64,000 bases of DNA. It comes from Hyalella azteca (Eukaryota > Arthropoda > Malacostraca > Amphipoda > Hyalellidae). Made by a program: the position numbers and the translations under genes. Positions 11,776 to 21,823 of the stretch are shown here, one piece after another. The stretch lies in contig NW_025940754.1 of NCBI RefSeq assembly GCF_000764305.2, forward strand, positions 124,001-188,000, in the 5' to 3' direction. The notes beneath the pieces are model-generated. The model was given only the letters and a program-made list of their open reading frames with translations, had not been told where the DNA came from and did not search any database. The stretch's first letter is position 1. Each line of letters opens with the position of its first letter.

Positions 11776-13144
11776 TAAATTTTTACGGAAAATTTATGTC
11801 TTTATAATATTTTGGCTATATGTGGCCCCATCATTAAGGCCACAATAATTACTGGAATTTGATTAAATTGAAAGATGAAAATTTTTTTATTGTGACGATT
11901 TAACGGAACTGGGGTCATCGTTATTACAGGGATAATTTCTTTCAGATAATTTTAGTGTATCTAATAAATATGGTTATTTTAGAAAAAAATCAATAACCTC
12001 CCCAATAAAAACAATAACCTTACGATTCACAATTCACTTTCTTTATCAATACCACTACATTCACTACATCTACAATCGTCCACAACTCATTCGAATACGA
12101 TAAATTTTGTATCAAAGTTTTGTATCGACTTTCTGATTCAATTTATTTAAACGTATAAACTTCACGCATCAGCGGATTAAGACCAGCTTAAAGCTTAAGG
12201 CGAAACAACCCGTTGTTGAGGTCAATAGAACTGTAATATACTCCGTTTTGTACAGTAAGGCGCACAAGTGATGTACACATTGTACAGGTTACTTGTTGAT
12301 AAATTTCCCTGGCTGTCTCTGGTAACACGTAGTGTTCATTTACAAACAAGCGATGCAGCACCGCCTGGTCTTCTCAAGACGTTGTCTTTGATGGAGATCA
12401 TAGGCGGCGTATTGGTGGCCGAGGAATACATGATAGTTGGCCGGCCCTTAGCCCGGTAGCGAGCTAGAGCAGCCCAGGCATGTTGATCTATGGCTTAGAC
12501 AGGGTATCAATTAAGGCGTAATTGAAGAGAATCCCTAACTATGCAACGTCCTGCTTACGAACATGCTACCTAAGCCACCAGGTTGTCTGCTCTTTCCTGG
12601 AAATTTCCCTTCAGAGAATGTTTGTGTCATGTTTCTATTAAATTGTATGGTTTAATAGTTAAATACACTGAGGATGAGGGTATCAAACAAGCATTCTGTG
12701 TGGGAGATTGGTTAAAGTGTGAGAGATTGGTTAAAAAGAATTTCACGTGGAGGAAATGATGTAACAATAAGATTTTGGAGAAGGAGCATTATTAAAAAAA
12801 TAGCGTACAAAAATTTCAGCCTTTCAAAAATCCGAAAATCGTCAACATTTGTCGGAGCGCAGAAAAATTCTAAATTAAGGTCTAAACGGTGAATCTTATG
12901 CAGAATAGACGTTTTATTATTATTTATATTGTAGCGAGAAATTTCTCTGTTGATAATCGAAACATGATAAATGATTGAGAACGCACATCAAGTCTGCCGG
13001 AAATGTACCTTATCTTGTACCTTATCTCCCCCGGGACACTGAGTTGTGCCAGGGCCGCTTGTCCGTAGCGCAAGCGCGCCTCGAGTTCCTCAAACGCGAT
13101 CGACTTCATCGGCTGGCATCGACATTAGCGCCCCTCGTGAGGGT
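11776..13144. other. Noncoding stretch, GC-richer patch at 12270-12480
   Basis: AT-rich sequence. A GC-richer patch with a 63-codon plus frame at 12268-12459 was examined but has no recognisable domain. No RNA gene was seen. Confidence 0.35.
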
Positions 13145-13262
13145 AAAGTAATGGGTTGGGGGAATTAATAGGCAATGCAAGGGAGGAAAGTAATAGGCAA
13201 TGCCAGGGTAAGAACTAATAGGTGATGCCAGGGAGGGAAGTAATAGGCAAGTGTGAAGAAAA
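13145..13262. repeat. Imperfect repeat around GGGAGGGAAGTAATAGGCAA
   Basis: Three to four imperfect copies of a unit of about 32 bp containing AAGTAATAGGCAATGC. It is a short local tandem repeat. Confidence 0.75.
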
Positions 13263-14679
13263 GGGCCTGTAGAAGTATTCTGTATAATAGAAACTATTTC
13301 CAAGTCCTGCCGAGTAACAGCAATAACGCATTAAATACGAAGCGGGGTTCTGCAAAATGTTCAAAGCTTTGAAATTTAATTCATCATACTGGCACTCTCA
13401 AATAAGTATCATTTAGATGTTATAACTTCAGTACAGGAAAGAGTTTAACGGTAAAAAGAAAAAGTTTAAGTAACCACCTTTTTAACGCGTGCGGTATCCA
13501 CATCACACCCATTTATTAGTGCGCTGAATATGAATGTCTTTAAATAAATTTCTCCGCATTGCCTCGCAACTCAAAAATTCCCAATTAAGTCTAGAGTGCA
13601 AACTTGCAAACAAAATATTTCCTCAAAAATTTCGAGTTTCAAAGAAATTTAGAAGAGATAAATGATATTATAGCGCCGCTGCCGGAGCGGCGCGCGTGGT
13701 GCAAACTTTTTATGGGTGTTTATGCAGTTGCGGACTTGGCGAAAATTGTATGCAAATCTAATTTAGCTCGTGAGTAAAGTTACGAAGCTCAGTAGTTTCG
13801 AGAATAATTTTAACCCTAATGACAAATTAACGAACGAAAAAGTGCTTACTAATTATTTGTTATTTATGCTTTCTATTCGCAAACGCTTACTTGACAAAAA
13901 TTACGAGACATTTTACTTCAGATAAAGATTAAGGTTTATTGAAATGGTGATGTCTACCTAAAATAACCATAAAGTATATTCAAGTCATAGTTTTGCATTC
14001 AGAATTCTGGAACAAAATACTGACTACACTAATATTTAAGTAGCCGGAAATTCTTAATTAATTTTCATGATACGCGTAGGCCCTCGTTTAAATTTATTTC
14101 AAATTAATTCATTTACATGTGATCAAGTTGCAAAATGAGGTTCGAATTGATCCCAATACTTATATGATGGGTTGGTCACTTACACGTTGATGCATGATAT
14201 GGATAATAAATCATCGTATAGTGAATGCGATCTTCTATTTAGCTTGTGATAAGTTTTTAGCTGAATCGTCAACTTTTGCAGTCGATTCTTTCTGATTCTT
14301 CCAAGCGTAATTGAGACGGAATAGGACCCCCAGGGCTATAATAGAAGGCGGGTCAATTCGTCTGATGAAAGCCACCGCCAACTCCGTGTATTTCTTAAAA
14401 CGCTACTATTAGCTCAGCAGGTATCGCGTACGCTGACTTTTTATCTTCCTAATCGAAACGTTTTCTGTGACGGAAACAAAGTTACGATGCAAACAGGCCG
14501 TGTTTGCAGTCGCCTATCAGGTGAGCGCGCTACGAACCTCTTTACCCAGGACTGAGGCAAACAAGATCTAGCGATACTCACCTTTCGTCACTGACATCGA
14601 ATACCCTAGAGGGCAGGGATTGTCTTGTGTACTCACCATGAAGACTCCCCATGAAGGTTGGTCTCTGATATTTAAGAAT
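13263..14679. other. AT-rich noncoding stretch
   Basis: No gene, RNA gene or transposon end supported. A short GC-rich word (GCCGCTGCCGGAGCGGCGCG) near 13675-13694 can form a small local hairpin. Confidence 0.35.
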
Positions 14680-14683
14680 TCTG

Positions 14684-14792
14684 CAAGCACAAACCTCTTT
14701 ATATAAAATTATTTGAACCTGAACCTCATAATCCCGCAAACACAAACCTCGTTATATAAAATTACTTCAACCTGAACCTCATAATCCTGAAT
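14684..14792. repeat. Direct tandem duplication, unit about 53-54 bp
   Basis: Two adjacent copies of a segment with the words CACAAACCTC, TTATATAAAATTA and CAACCTGAACCTCATAATCC, differing at only a few positions. This is a recent simple duplication. Confidence 0.85.
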
Positions 14793-17702
14793 TCGTTTGC
14801 AGATTTTCGAACTAAAAAGTATTCATATCAGAGAGACCATCAATCACACATTTTGTTTTGAAGAAATTGTTTTTAGGACAAGAAAATATGCATTAAGAAA
14901 ATTTTAATTGTCCATCGTTTGATAAATTTAAATCTAAAAACTGGTAGGAGCCACCGGTCAGCTTATGAATAATGTGATTTGTGTTAACAAAATTTTACTC
15001 TCCCAGCTTTTACAACGATGTGAAATTTGGTGTGGGTGTGTGTTTCAAATCTGGAAAAATAAATACGAAGCGCGTATCCAAGATAATTATCAAGTCAAGA
15101 TGTATTCCTAGACATAAAATTTTATTCTAAGTGGAAGAATATTATTACGTTGAAAAACGGATTTTGTGCTTTATTTGAAATGTGAGCTCGAATGGGCCTC
15201 TCTTAATTTAATTACCATTATTAAAACATTTGTTTTATCCATATTAATATTATTTATGCAATTTCAACGACTTGTGCATCATTCAACAAGAGACAGATGA
15301 TTCGTCACACTAATTTTGCATGTAGCTCTTGGATTGATGTTGCGCAAATGATAGTTATATAAAAAATACCTATCGTTTCAAATGAGAAAAATGAAACACG
15401 GCTTAGGCTTATAATTACAAATAACCAATTTATTTTGTTCTCAAGATAAATTTAATAGTACTAATTGATTGCATGTATCAATGTAAGTTCTAAGTGATGA
15501 TGTTTGATTATGTCGTAAGTCAGCACAGATGCTCGCATACGATACTGATGGAAACTTGACAGAAAAAATACAATGAGATTTCATGTAAATAAGTTTCTGC
15601 TTTCATGGTTTTGATTAAAAAATTTACCGTCAATTTCAGCTGAATGGTTGCAATGTTGTTGTACGTATTTGTATGAGCGGATCCTCTTTATTGGTGAATG
15701 ATGATGTTTCATTTCAATTTATTTGCTGTATTTTCTCATCATGAATGAAGTAATTTGATTCATATTGTCTTATGACAATAATAGCCGGCAATTCGGTAAA
15801 AACCTCACTGAGCTGTACTCACCTAACAGTCAATATTAATTTATAGTAACTTTATTTCGCCTAATGTCAATAACGAATGAGAACCAAGTTGGCGCACAAG
15901 CATGCGTTGTAATCATGAACACTTTATTCCGATGTCAATTCTACCGACACCATCCAAATTTCAAGTCATTTCCCAGTCGTTCCATTCCAGTTTTTCAATT
16001 TTGCAAACTGTTTTGCTGATCCTGCAAACTGAGCGCCGAAGAGTGCACGCTTGATTTCCCAAATGGTTGCACGTTACGCAAAAAAAAAACATAATACACG
16101 CAGTGCCAATCACAGATATTTGCAGATATAGTCTGGATCCGCGAGCGTACAAAAAAAACTGTTTTTTTTTTTGCACGCCAAAATCGGTTGCGTGAAAACG
16201 ATTCTGTGGTGACGGCGACCGGAATTTGCTTGTTTTTTTCACGTTGAGAAGCGCCGATGTCAAAATGCATGCCAGGACAAGGAGATTTCACAGTTTGTTT
16301 CCAGAGTTTCTCTCCAGCCATGCAGTTATTCTACTGAAACGGATGGAAGTGAAGTTCGTTCATAGCATGTACTATTCAAGGGGTTTTTACACTTACATGA
16401 AAGACAAGATAAACTTTTGTGAATATTGTGTAGAATTATACACATATTATCGAATTGAATTCAGGTAATTATGATCATCAGTGCATGCTGTAGATCCTGT
16501 CGGGATTAATGCTTAAGTCACAACTTTGAAACGCAATAAATTTTAGTTGACTGTGATCGATTATCTTTGCAATTTTGAAATCTCGTTATCTTTCATGCTG
16601 CAATTATGAATTTTGTCATTCTGAATTCGGAATCCACTTAAAATTTTCGAAAATATCGAACTTAATTTGAATGCTGACTTTCTCCAAAATTTAGCATGGA
16701 ATGCTGTTCTAGATCTCTTACTGAAATACAAGCTAATTTAATTTGTTTTATTCGTTAAGTGATTTACAGCACCAAATTAAAAATCACCCCGCCCTGCAAT
16801 GAAATGTCTTATGATTCAACCACTAGGAATAAAATCTTACAAAACGAGAATGTTCCTACTCGAAAAGTATCGTATATACACGCCCAATTAACCAATTATA
16901 AACACAAACTGTGAAAAATAAATATCAAATTATACCAAAAAAAAAACATAAATGTTCCAATAACGTTTCATATGGCTTTTCTTTCAACATTTCGATCTGT
17001 GAGTAGTTCTCCATCGTTGCAAGTTAAACACATAAAAATGTATCCCAGAGTCACGAAATAAAAAGATGCAGCTCATCGAGCACATCGCATTGAAATTGCA
17101 AGGGGCGCTCAGCCCAGGGGGATTCCGATTGTAAATAAGGGGACTAGCATCTGCATTCATACATTTGTGACGAGGCGAGCGACGTACGTATTCTCCGGCA
17201 AACGTACTGTATTTATGTGCATTGCGTCGTGCATTTTTTAGCGCGGCACTTAGGTGAAGTGACTTCTTTTGAAGAATTATCGACAAAATATTTACGAGAG
17301 CTCAGGTGGCCTTCTTTGTACTGGACGCTATCCTCGATTCTCAAAGGGAGAAAAAAGTTTAAGACTAATAACTTTTATAAATAAATGTTTTTGATTCGCA
17401 GGTTTGTCATAATAATGTAGACAATCGCTCTAGTAAACGGGAACGATTTTTTCCAGTGGACAGTAATGAAAGACTATATAGAAGTATTATTATAGTGCGA
17501 GGAGGCTATACTTTTCAGCAAAAATTAACGTGCCCAAACGCAAAGCAGATGAGTGCAATTAATTCTACATAATAATCATGCCTTCGTAATCAAGATACGT
17601 GTTCTTTCATCCGGTGCTGTGCAATCTTCATCAGAACCATCGAGCTCCGTTATTTATTGATGGCTGCCTGGGCACAGCCCTGTCTATCTACCGTGCATTT
17701 AT
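14793..17702. other. AT-rich noncoding stretch
   Basis: About 2.9 kb with no supported feature. Overlapping frames on both strands at 15961-16468 and 16984-17286 have no recognisable domain and are treated as chance. Confidence 0.4.
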
Positions 17703-17840
17703 TATCAATACATCTATTATCCATCCATCTATCATCCATACATCTTTTATCCATACATCTATTGTCCACACATCTATCATCCATACATCTATCATCCATA
17801 CATCTATCATCCTTACATCTATCATCCTTACATATGTCAC
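17703..17840. repeat. 15-bp minisatellite (CATCTATCATCCATA)n
   Basis: About nine tandem copies of the 15-bp unit CATCTATCATCCATA with few changes. Short frames on both strands stay open for this reason only. Confidence 0.93.
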
Positions 17841-17871
17841 CAGACATCTAAAAATGCTGTGAGAAGAACCA

Positions 17872-17969
17872 CTCTGAAGACTTATAACTTATCATTACAA
17901 CGAACAGTTATACTTAACTTATGACTTATCATTACAACGATCCGTTATTCATACTTATGACTTATCATT
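17872..17969. repeat. Tandem repeat containing ACTTATCATTACAACGA
   Basis: Two to three diverged units of about 45 bp, each carrying ACTTATCATT followed by ACAACGA. The outer nested transposon is inserted at the last TTATCATT, and the matching continuation TTATCATTACAGACGATAAC resumes at 21816, so the array was probably interrupted by the insertion. Confidence 0.75.
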
Positions 17970-18550
17970 CAGAGGAGGGCAGTAGCGCGCTACATGTAAT
18001 GGCCGCTACTAGCGGCCGCTACATTTTCAGTAGCGGTAGCGGTAGCGGCACTACATTTACGGCAATGTAGTGGTAGCGGTAGCGCCCGCTACATATTTAA
18101 GTAGCGATGCGAGGTTTTGCCGCTACAGCGCTACCGCTACATTTATACATTTATAGATTTTACTTAAGGGGGGTATACCCTCCAGAAAAACTTCCACATT
18201 TACTAACGGATCTTTCTGAAATTTCACACATATATGTAAAACCAAAATACAAGAACATTTTGTTCATATGATTTTTTCGGAAAAATTAATAGAAAACGTG
18301 AAATTTATAGAAAACAGACAAAAAGGGGTACTGCAGAAATCTATCTCCTCCTAGGGTTTTCAAGCTACAACATTGAGACGCATACCATTCGATGCGTAAA
18401 GACCACACCTATCGAGTAATCGAGCCCTTTTTTAATATTTTCCTCAAAATTTTACACGCATTTTTCCGTTTTCTTCTCATTTTTTCTCATTTTCACCAAA
18501 TTTTTACCCTCCCCCTCTTTTTAAATCCAAACTATGCACAAATCTAAAAT

Positions 18551-19050
18551 ATACGTTTAAAAATTACTTTTTAAAGACAACACTTCCAAAGAATCCAGTG
18601 TCTCCAATCTTAAAGATGTACCATGAATTTCTCATTTAATTTTCGAATATTAAAAAAAATAATTTTTGAATTTTTTTAATATAGGCTATAAATTTTTTTC
18701 AGTAGATAATTTTTTTTTCAAAATTATTTATTCTATTAATTGATTCATGCATTGCCTCTGACTTCACACAAGTGTGCAAAATTTCAGATCAATTAGACAG
18801 GTAAAAGTGTGACTGACAAAATTATTTTTTCAATTTTTTTAATATTGAAAAAAAAAATTTTATTACTTTTTAAAATCATTTATTTTGACATTTGATTCAT
18901 GCATTGTCTCCAACTTTAAACAAGTATGCAAAATTTCAGATCGATAGGATAAGTAGAAGTGTGTTAAATTTCGATTACAAGATTTGTAGCAGACAGACAG
19001 ACAGACAAACATGCAAGAAGTGAAGTTAAAGAGAAGTGTTGTAATAATAA
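18551..19050 (+). repeat. Composite repeat, copy A
   Basis: A unit of about 500 bp that begins AAAATTACTTTTTAAAGACA then ACACTTC and ends with GACAGACAGACA and AAGTTAAAGAGAAGTGTTGT. Its ends share the inverted words ACAACACTTC and GAAGTGTTGT. Inside, a monomer of about 155 bp with TGATTCATGCATTG and AAGTGTGCAAAATTTCAGAT occurs twice. Copies B (19053-19480) and C (46123-46632) have the same order of parts. Confidence 0.75.
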
Positions 19051-19052
19051 TA

Positions 19053-19480
19053 TATGTTGCAAAATTACTTTTTAAAGACAACACTTCTAAAGAATCCAGT
19101 GTCCTCAATGTTACAGATGTAGAATGAAGTTTTAATTTTTTTCAAGCTTATTTATTCTGTCAATTGATTCATGCATTGCCTCCAACTTCACACAAGTGTG
19201 CAAAATTTCAGATCAATAGGACAGGTAAAAGTGTGTCAAATAGCAATTATAAGATTTGTAGCTGACGAAATTATTTTTTCAGTTTTTTTTAATTGAAATT
19301 TTTTTTTAATTTTTTATTATGTCATTTGATTCATGCATTGTCTCCAACTTTACACAAGTGTGCAAAATTTCAGATCAATAGGATTAGTAGAAGTGTGTTA
19401 AATATTGATTATAAGATTTGTAGCAGACAGACAGACAGACAGACAAACAAGAAGTGAAATTAAAGAGAAGTGTTGTAATA
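19053..19480 (+). repeat. Composite repeat, copy B
   Basis: It follows copy A after two bases in the same orientation, with the same start, two internal monomers and the same GACAGACA plus GAAGTGTTGT end. It is somewhat shorter through deletions in the A/T-rich links. The tandem A-B pair lies within the TTAA-bounded element. Confidence 0.75.
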
Positions 19481-20032
19481 AAAAAGGCTCGATAACTTGA
19501 TAGGTATGGTCTTTACGAATCGAATGGTATATGTCTCATCGCTGTAGCTTCAAAACTCTAGGAGGAGATAGGTTTGCCGTGGCAATAAGTGTGAATGTTC
19601 AGGAGAGCGCGACAAAGCCCCGAGCGCATCGCAATAGGCACTCAATGTAGCAAGGATACAAAACTAAACTTTATAGGAGATTGATTCCAGTCAAGGATGC
19701 TGGGAGCGACTGCATGCACACCTCCTCATACGACGCCAGGCGGGTAACTAAGGTGCACCTCAAGCCGACACTCTATTTAAAGTGCTCGCAGTGAATTTCC
19801 TCCTATTCTATTTGTTAAAGAACTCCCCCACCCCCCTCCCTTTCACTATCTGTCGTGAACGCATAAATCAACGTACATAGATGGTAATGGTACCATTGGA
19901 TAGGGCAGAATGTCAGCTTTAAGATGAGACTAAAAACCGTTCGTAATAGCCAAATCCGAAAACTCTAGGGTAGACGCCCCCCTTAAGTTGTTACCAGTTA
20001 CCACTTACAGGTATTTTTTCATGTTTCAGTTT

Positions 20033-20203
20033 GCTTACAGTTATTTTTATGTTTCACCTTCCCTACATGGATCTTCCCTACTTGAATCTATATATAACAA
20101 ATCAGTCTTTTATTTGCATATATATGTGTGGATACTTTTTGAGATTGGTAGATTAAAGTAGACATCCATGTAGGGAAGGTTATAAAACATAAAAATAAGT
20201 AAA
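20033..20203. repeat. Small inverted repeat (about 36-bp arms)
   Basis: The segment 20033-20068, with ATGTTTCACCTTCCCTACAT, is the reverse complement of 20166-20203 apart from a short indel. About 97 bp lies between the arms. It sits in residual sequence between the TTAA element and the Penelope-like copies and could be a small MITE-like fold-back. Confidence 0.65.
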
Positions 20204-20357
20204 TAACTAACTTCTATTTACTGTGTCTAACCACAGTACTAACCAGTACTAGTTTGGTTAGGTTAATTGCAATAAAGTTGAATTGATATGTTTTGAAAAT
20301 GTTTTATTCTCATTTAATGTTTATGAGTAAATCCCAATAGCAGAACAATAAATATTA

Positions 20358-21264
20358 ACAAGGAATTTAAAAGCAAAGAAAACGCCAAGAAAATTCACCA
20401 TATCGATATTGAAAACGTTTCGGATACAGCCACGTCGCACTGTTCAGCATGGAGGCGCACGGAAGAATGAGGAGGCTTGGCGAGAGGCAGGTTAGAACGA
20501 TAGCTCCTGCCACGGTGTTCAGAAACCCGGATGTAGAAGTTACGCGACGTCATTCCAACGTACGTAGATGCACAGCGTGCACAACAGAACTCATAGACCA
20601 GTTTTGATCGCATCCGAGCAGGAATAACGTCCTTATACCTGAAGAAAGAACCAATTTTGAAATCATTTACCAATAAAACATGCAAATTTATATTAGGGAA
20701 ATATTTCAAACACAGCATTTTTAATTCTTTGGACATAGTTTCAGACGCACTACCAAAATAGGGCAATGTGCAATAAATAATTTTCTTACTATCGCATTCA
20801 GTCACAGTTTCAGAAAATTTCTTAGATAAGAAGCGTTTGATTTTACTATACACAAGGCACGATGGAAAACCATTAAGCTGAAATATATTACGAATGAAAT
20901 CGAATTCCAAATGCATATCATGGAAAGTAGAACACACCCTATATCCACGGTAAATCAAAGTTTGAAGACTATTCAATTTGAAACGAAACGAGCAGAAGCT
21001 AAAGAAGCTTAAACCCAAGCCGGTAAATGTCGGTTTTCTATATACGGAAGTCTGAAAACGACCGCCGGATTTTGTGATTTTGCAATCGAGAAAGGACAAG
21101 CAATTGTTGGATTCTAATTCCATAGTGAATTTGATTGAAGGATGTTTGAAGCTTAGATAATCAAAGAAGAGGCCCGCATGAGAGGGATGCTTGAAGATCA
21201 GAAATGTATCATCAATATACCTATTATAAAAAATCGGTTTAAAATCAATGGGACAATCGGCCAA
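20358..21264 (-). mobile_element. Penelope-like retroelement, 5'-truncated copy 1
   Basis: The copy holds the end of the reverse transcriptase, the GIY-YIG endonuclease region and a short 3' tail. It is cut at its 5' side just upstream of the catalytic YIDD motif, at about 21262, next to an AT-rich junction. Its 3' limit is set at about 20358, where homology to copy 2 ends (shared AAGGAATTTAAAAGCAAAG). 5' truncation is usual for Penelope-like elements. Confidence 0.85.
20395..21264 (-). pseudogene. Penelope-like RT/GIY-YIG endonuclease fragment
   Basis: A 289-codon frame. Residues 16-19 are YIDD, the polymerase catalytic motif. Residues 58-81, with SFLDCKI and VYRKPTFTG, are the segment that follows it in Penelope-like reverse transcriptases. 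Residues 224-251 (YEFCCARCASTYVGMTSR and RVSEHR) fit the GIY-YIG endonuclease of this group with its paired cysteines. Further His and Cys residues at 272-276 (HAEQC) belong to the same domain. The frame then ends abruptly after SETFSISIW, earlier than I would expect. The N-terminal half of a normal element protein is missing. The visible part has no internal stop, so the insertion is fairly young, but it cannot encode a working element. Confidence 0.85.
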
Positions 21265-21351
21265 CTGGTAAATACTGGTAAATAATTATTAATATTTACC
21301 ATTATTATTATTATTATATTTAATTATTAATTAATAATAATTATCGGCTTA

Positions 21352-21582
21352 CTGGTAAATAATTTCAAAATTGGTTCTTTCTTCAGGTATAAGGACGTTA
21401 TTCCTGCTCGGATGCGATCAAACCTGGTCTATGAGTTCTGTTGTGCACGCTGTGCATCTACGTACGTTGGAATGACGTCGCGTAACTTCTACATCCGGGT
21501 TTCTGAACACCGTGGCAGGAAACGTTTTCAATATCGATATGGTGAATTTTCTTGGCGTTTTCTTTGCTTTTAAATTCCTTGT
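21352..21582 (+). mobile_element. Penelope-like retroelement, inverted copy 2
   Basis: This repeats the 3' part of copy 1 in the opposite orientation, from the codons for NDFKIGSFFRYKD through the YVGMTSR endonuclease motif to the shared tail ending ATTCCTTGT. Relative to copy 1 it lacks the 85 bp corresponding to 20421-20505 (junction at 21519/21520), which shifts the frame soon after SEHRG. The two copies face each other head to head across about 90 bp of very AT-rich sequence containing TGGTAAAT repeats. Penelope-like elements are known for partial inverted copies. Confidence 0.82.
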
Positions 21583-21823
21583 GAACTTGCGATATAAGCA
21601 GACTAATAATATAAGTAATAAATATTAAGAGATTTCTAATAATTTTGGCCATTGTAGCGGCTAATGTAGCGCGCTACATTTTACTGTAGCGGTAGCGGTA
21701 GCGCCCGTTACAATCTAGTGGATGTAGCGGTAGCGCCCGTTACATTTAGAGCATGTAGCGGTAGCGGTAGCGGCGCTACATTTCGAAGTAGCGCTGCCCA
21801 GCTCTGCAGGCTGAGTTATCATT

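Larger units (their letters stand above)
18168..19982. mobile_element. TTAA-bounded non-autonomous element with G-run inverted ends
   Basis: TTAA stands immediately outside both ends (18164-18167 and 19983-19986). The left terminus is GGGGGGTATACCCTCCAG and the right, read inward on the opposite strand, is GGGGGGCGTCTACCCTAGAG. A second pair of long inverted repeats lies inside: 18341-18438 and 19481-19571 are reverse complements with about one change in eight. TTAA targets are known for piggyBac and Kolobok elements, and G-run termini fit Kolobok better, but no transposase is present, so the superfamily is an inference. It contains two copies of a composite repeat (18551-19480). Confidence 0.6.
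17970..21815. mobile_element. Outer hAT-like element hosting nested insertions
   Basis: The left end CAGAGGAGGGCAG (17970-17982) matches the reverse complement of the right end, CAGAGCTGGGCAG (21794-21806), at 11 of 13 positions. Both ends are followed inward by dense TAGCGG/CCGCTA and TGTAGCG motifs (17983-18145 and 21652-21793), typical of the subterminal repeats of hAT transposons. TTATCATT occurs directly before the left end (17962-17969) and again at 21816-21823, an apparent 8-bp target duplication, the size hAT transposases make. The right end carries nine extra bases (21807-21815) before the duplication, which is unexplained. No transposase of this element survives; the interior is filled by a TTAA-bounded element and Penelope-like copies. 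Confidence 0.7.
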
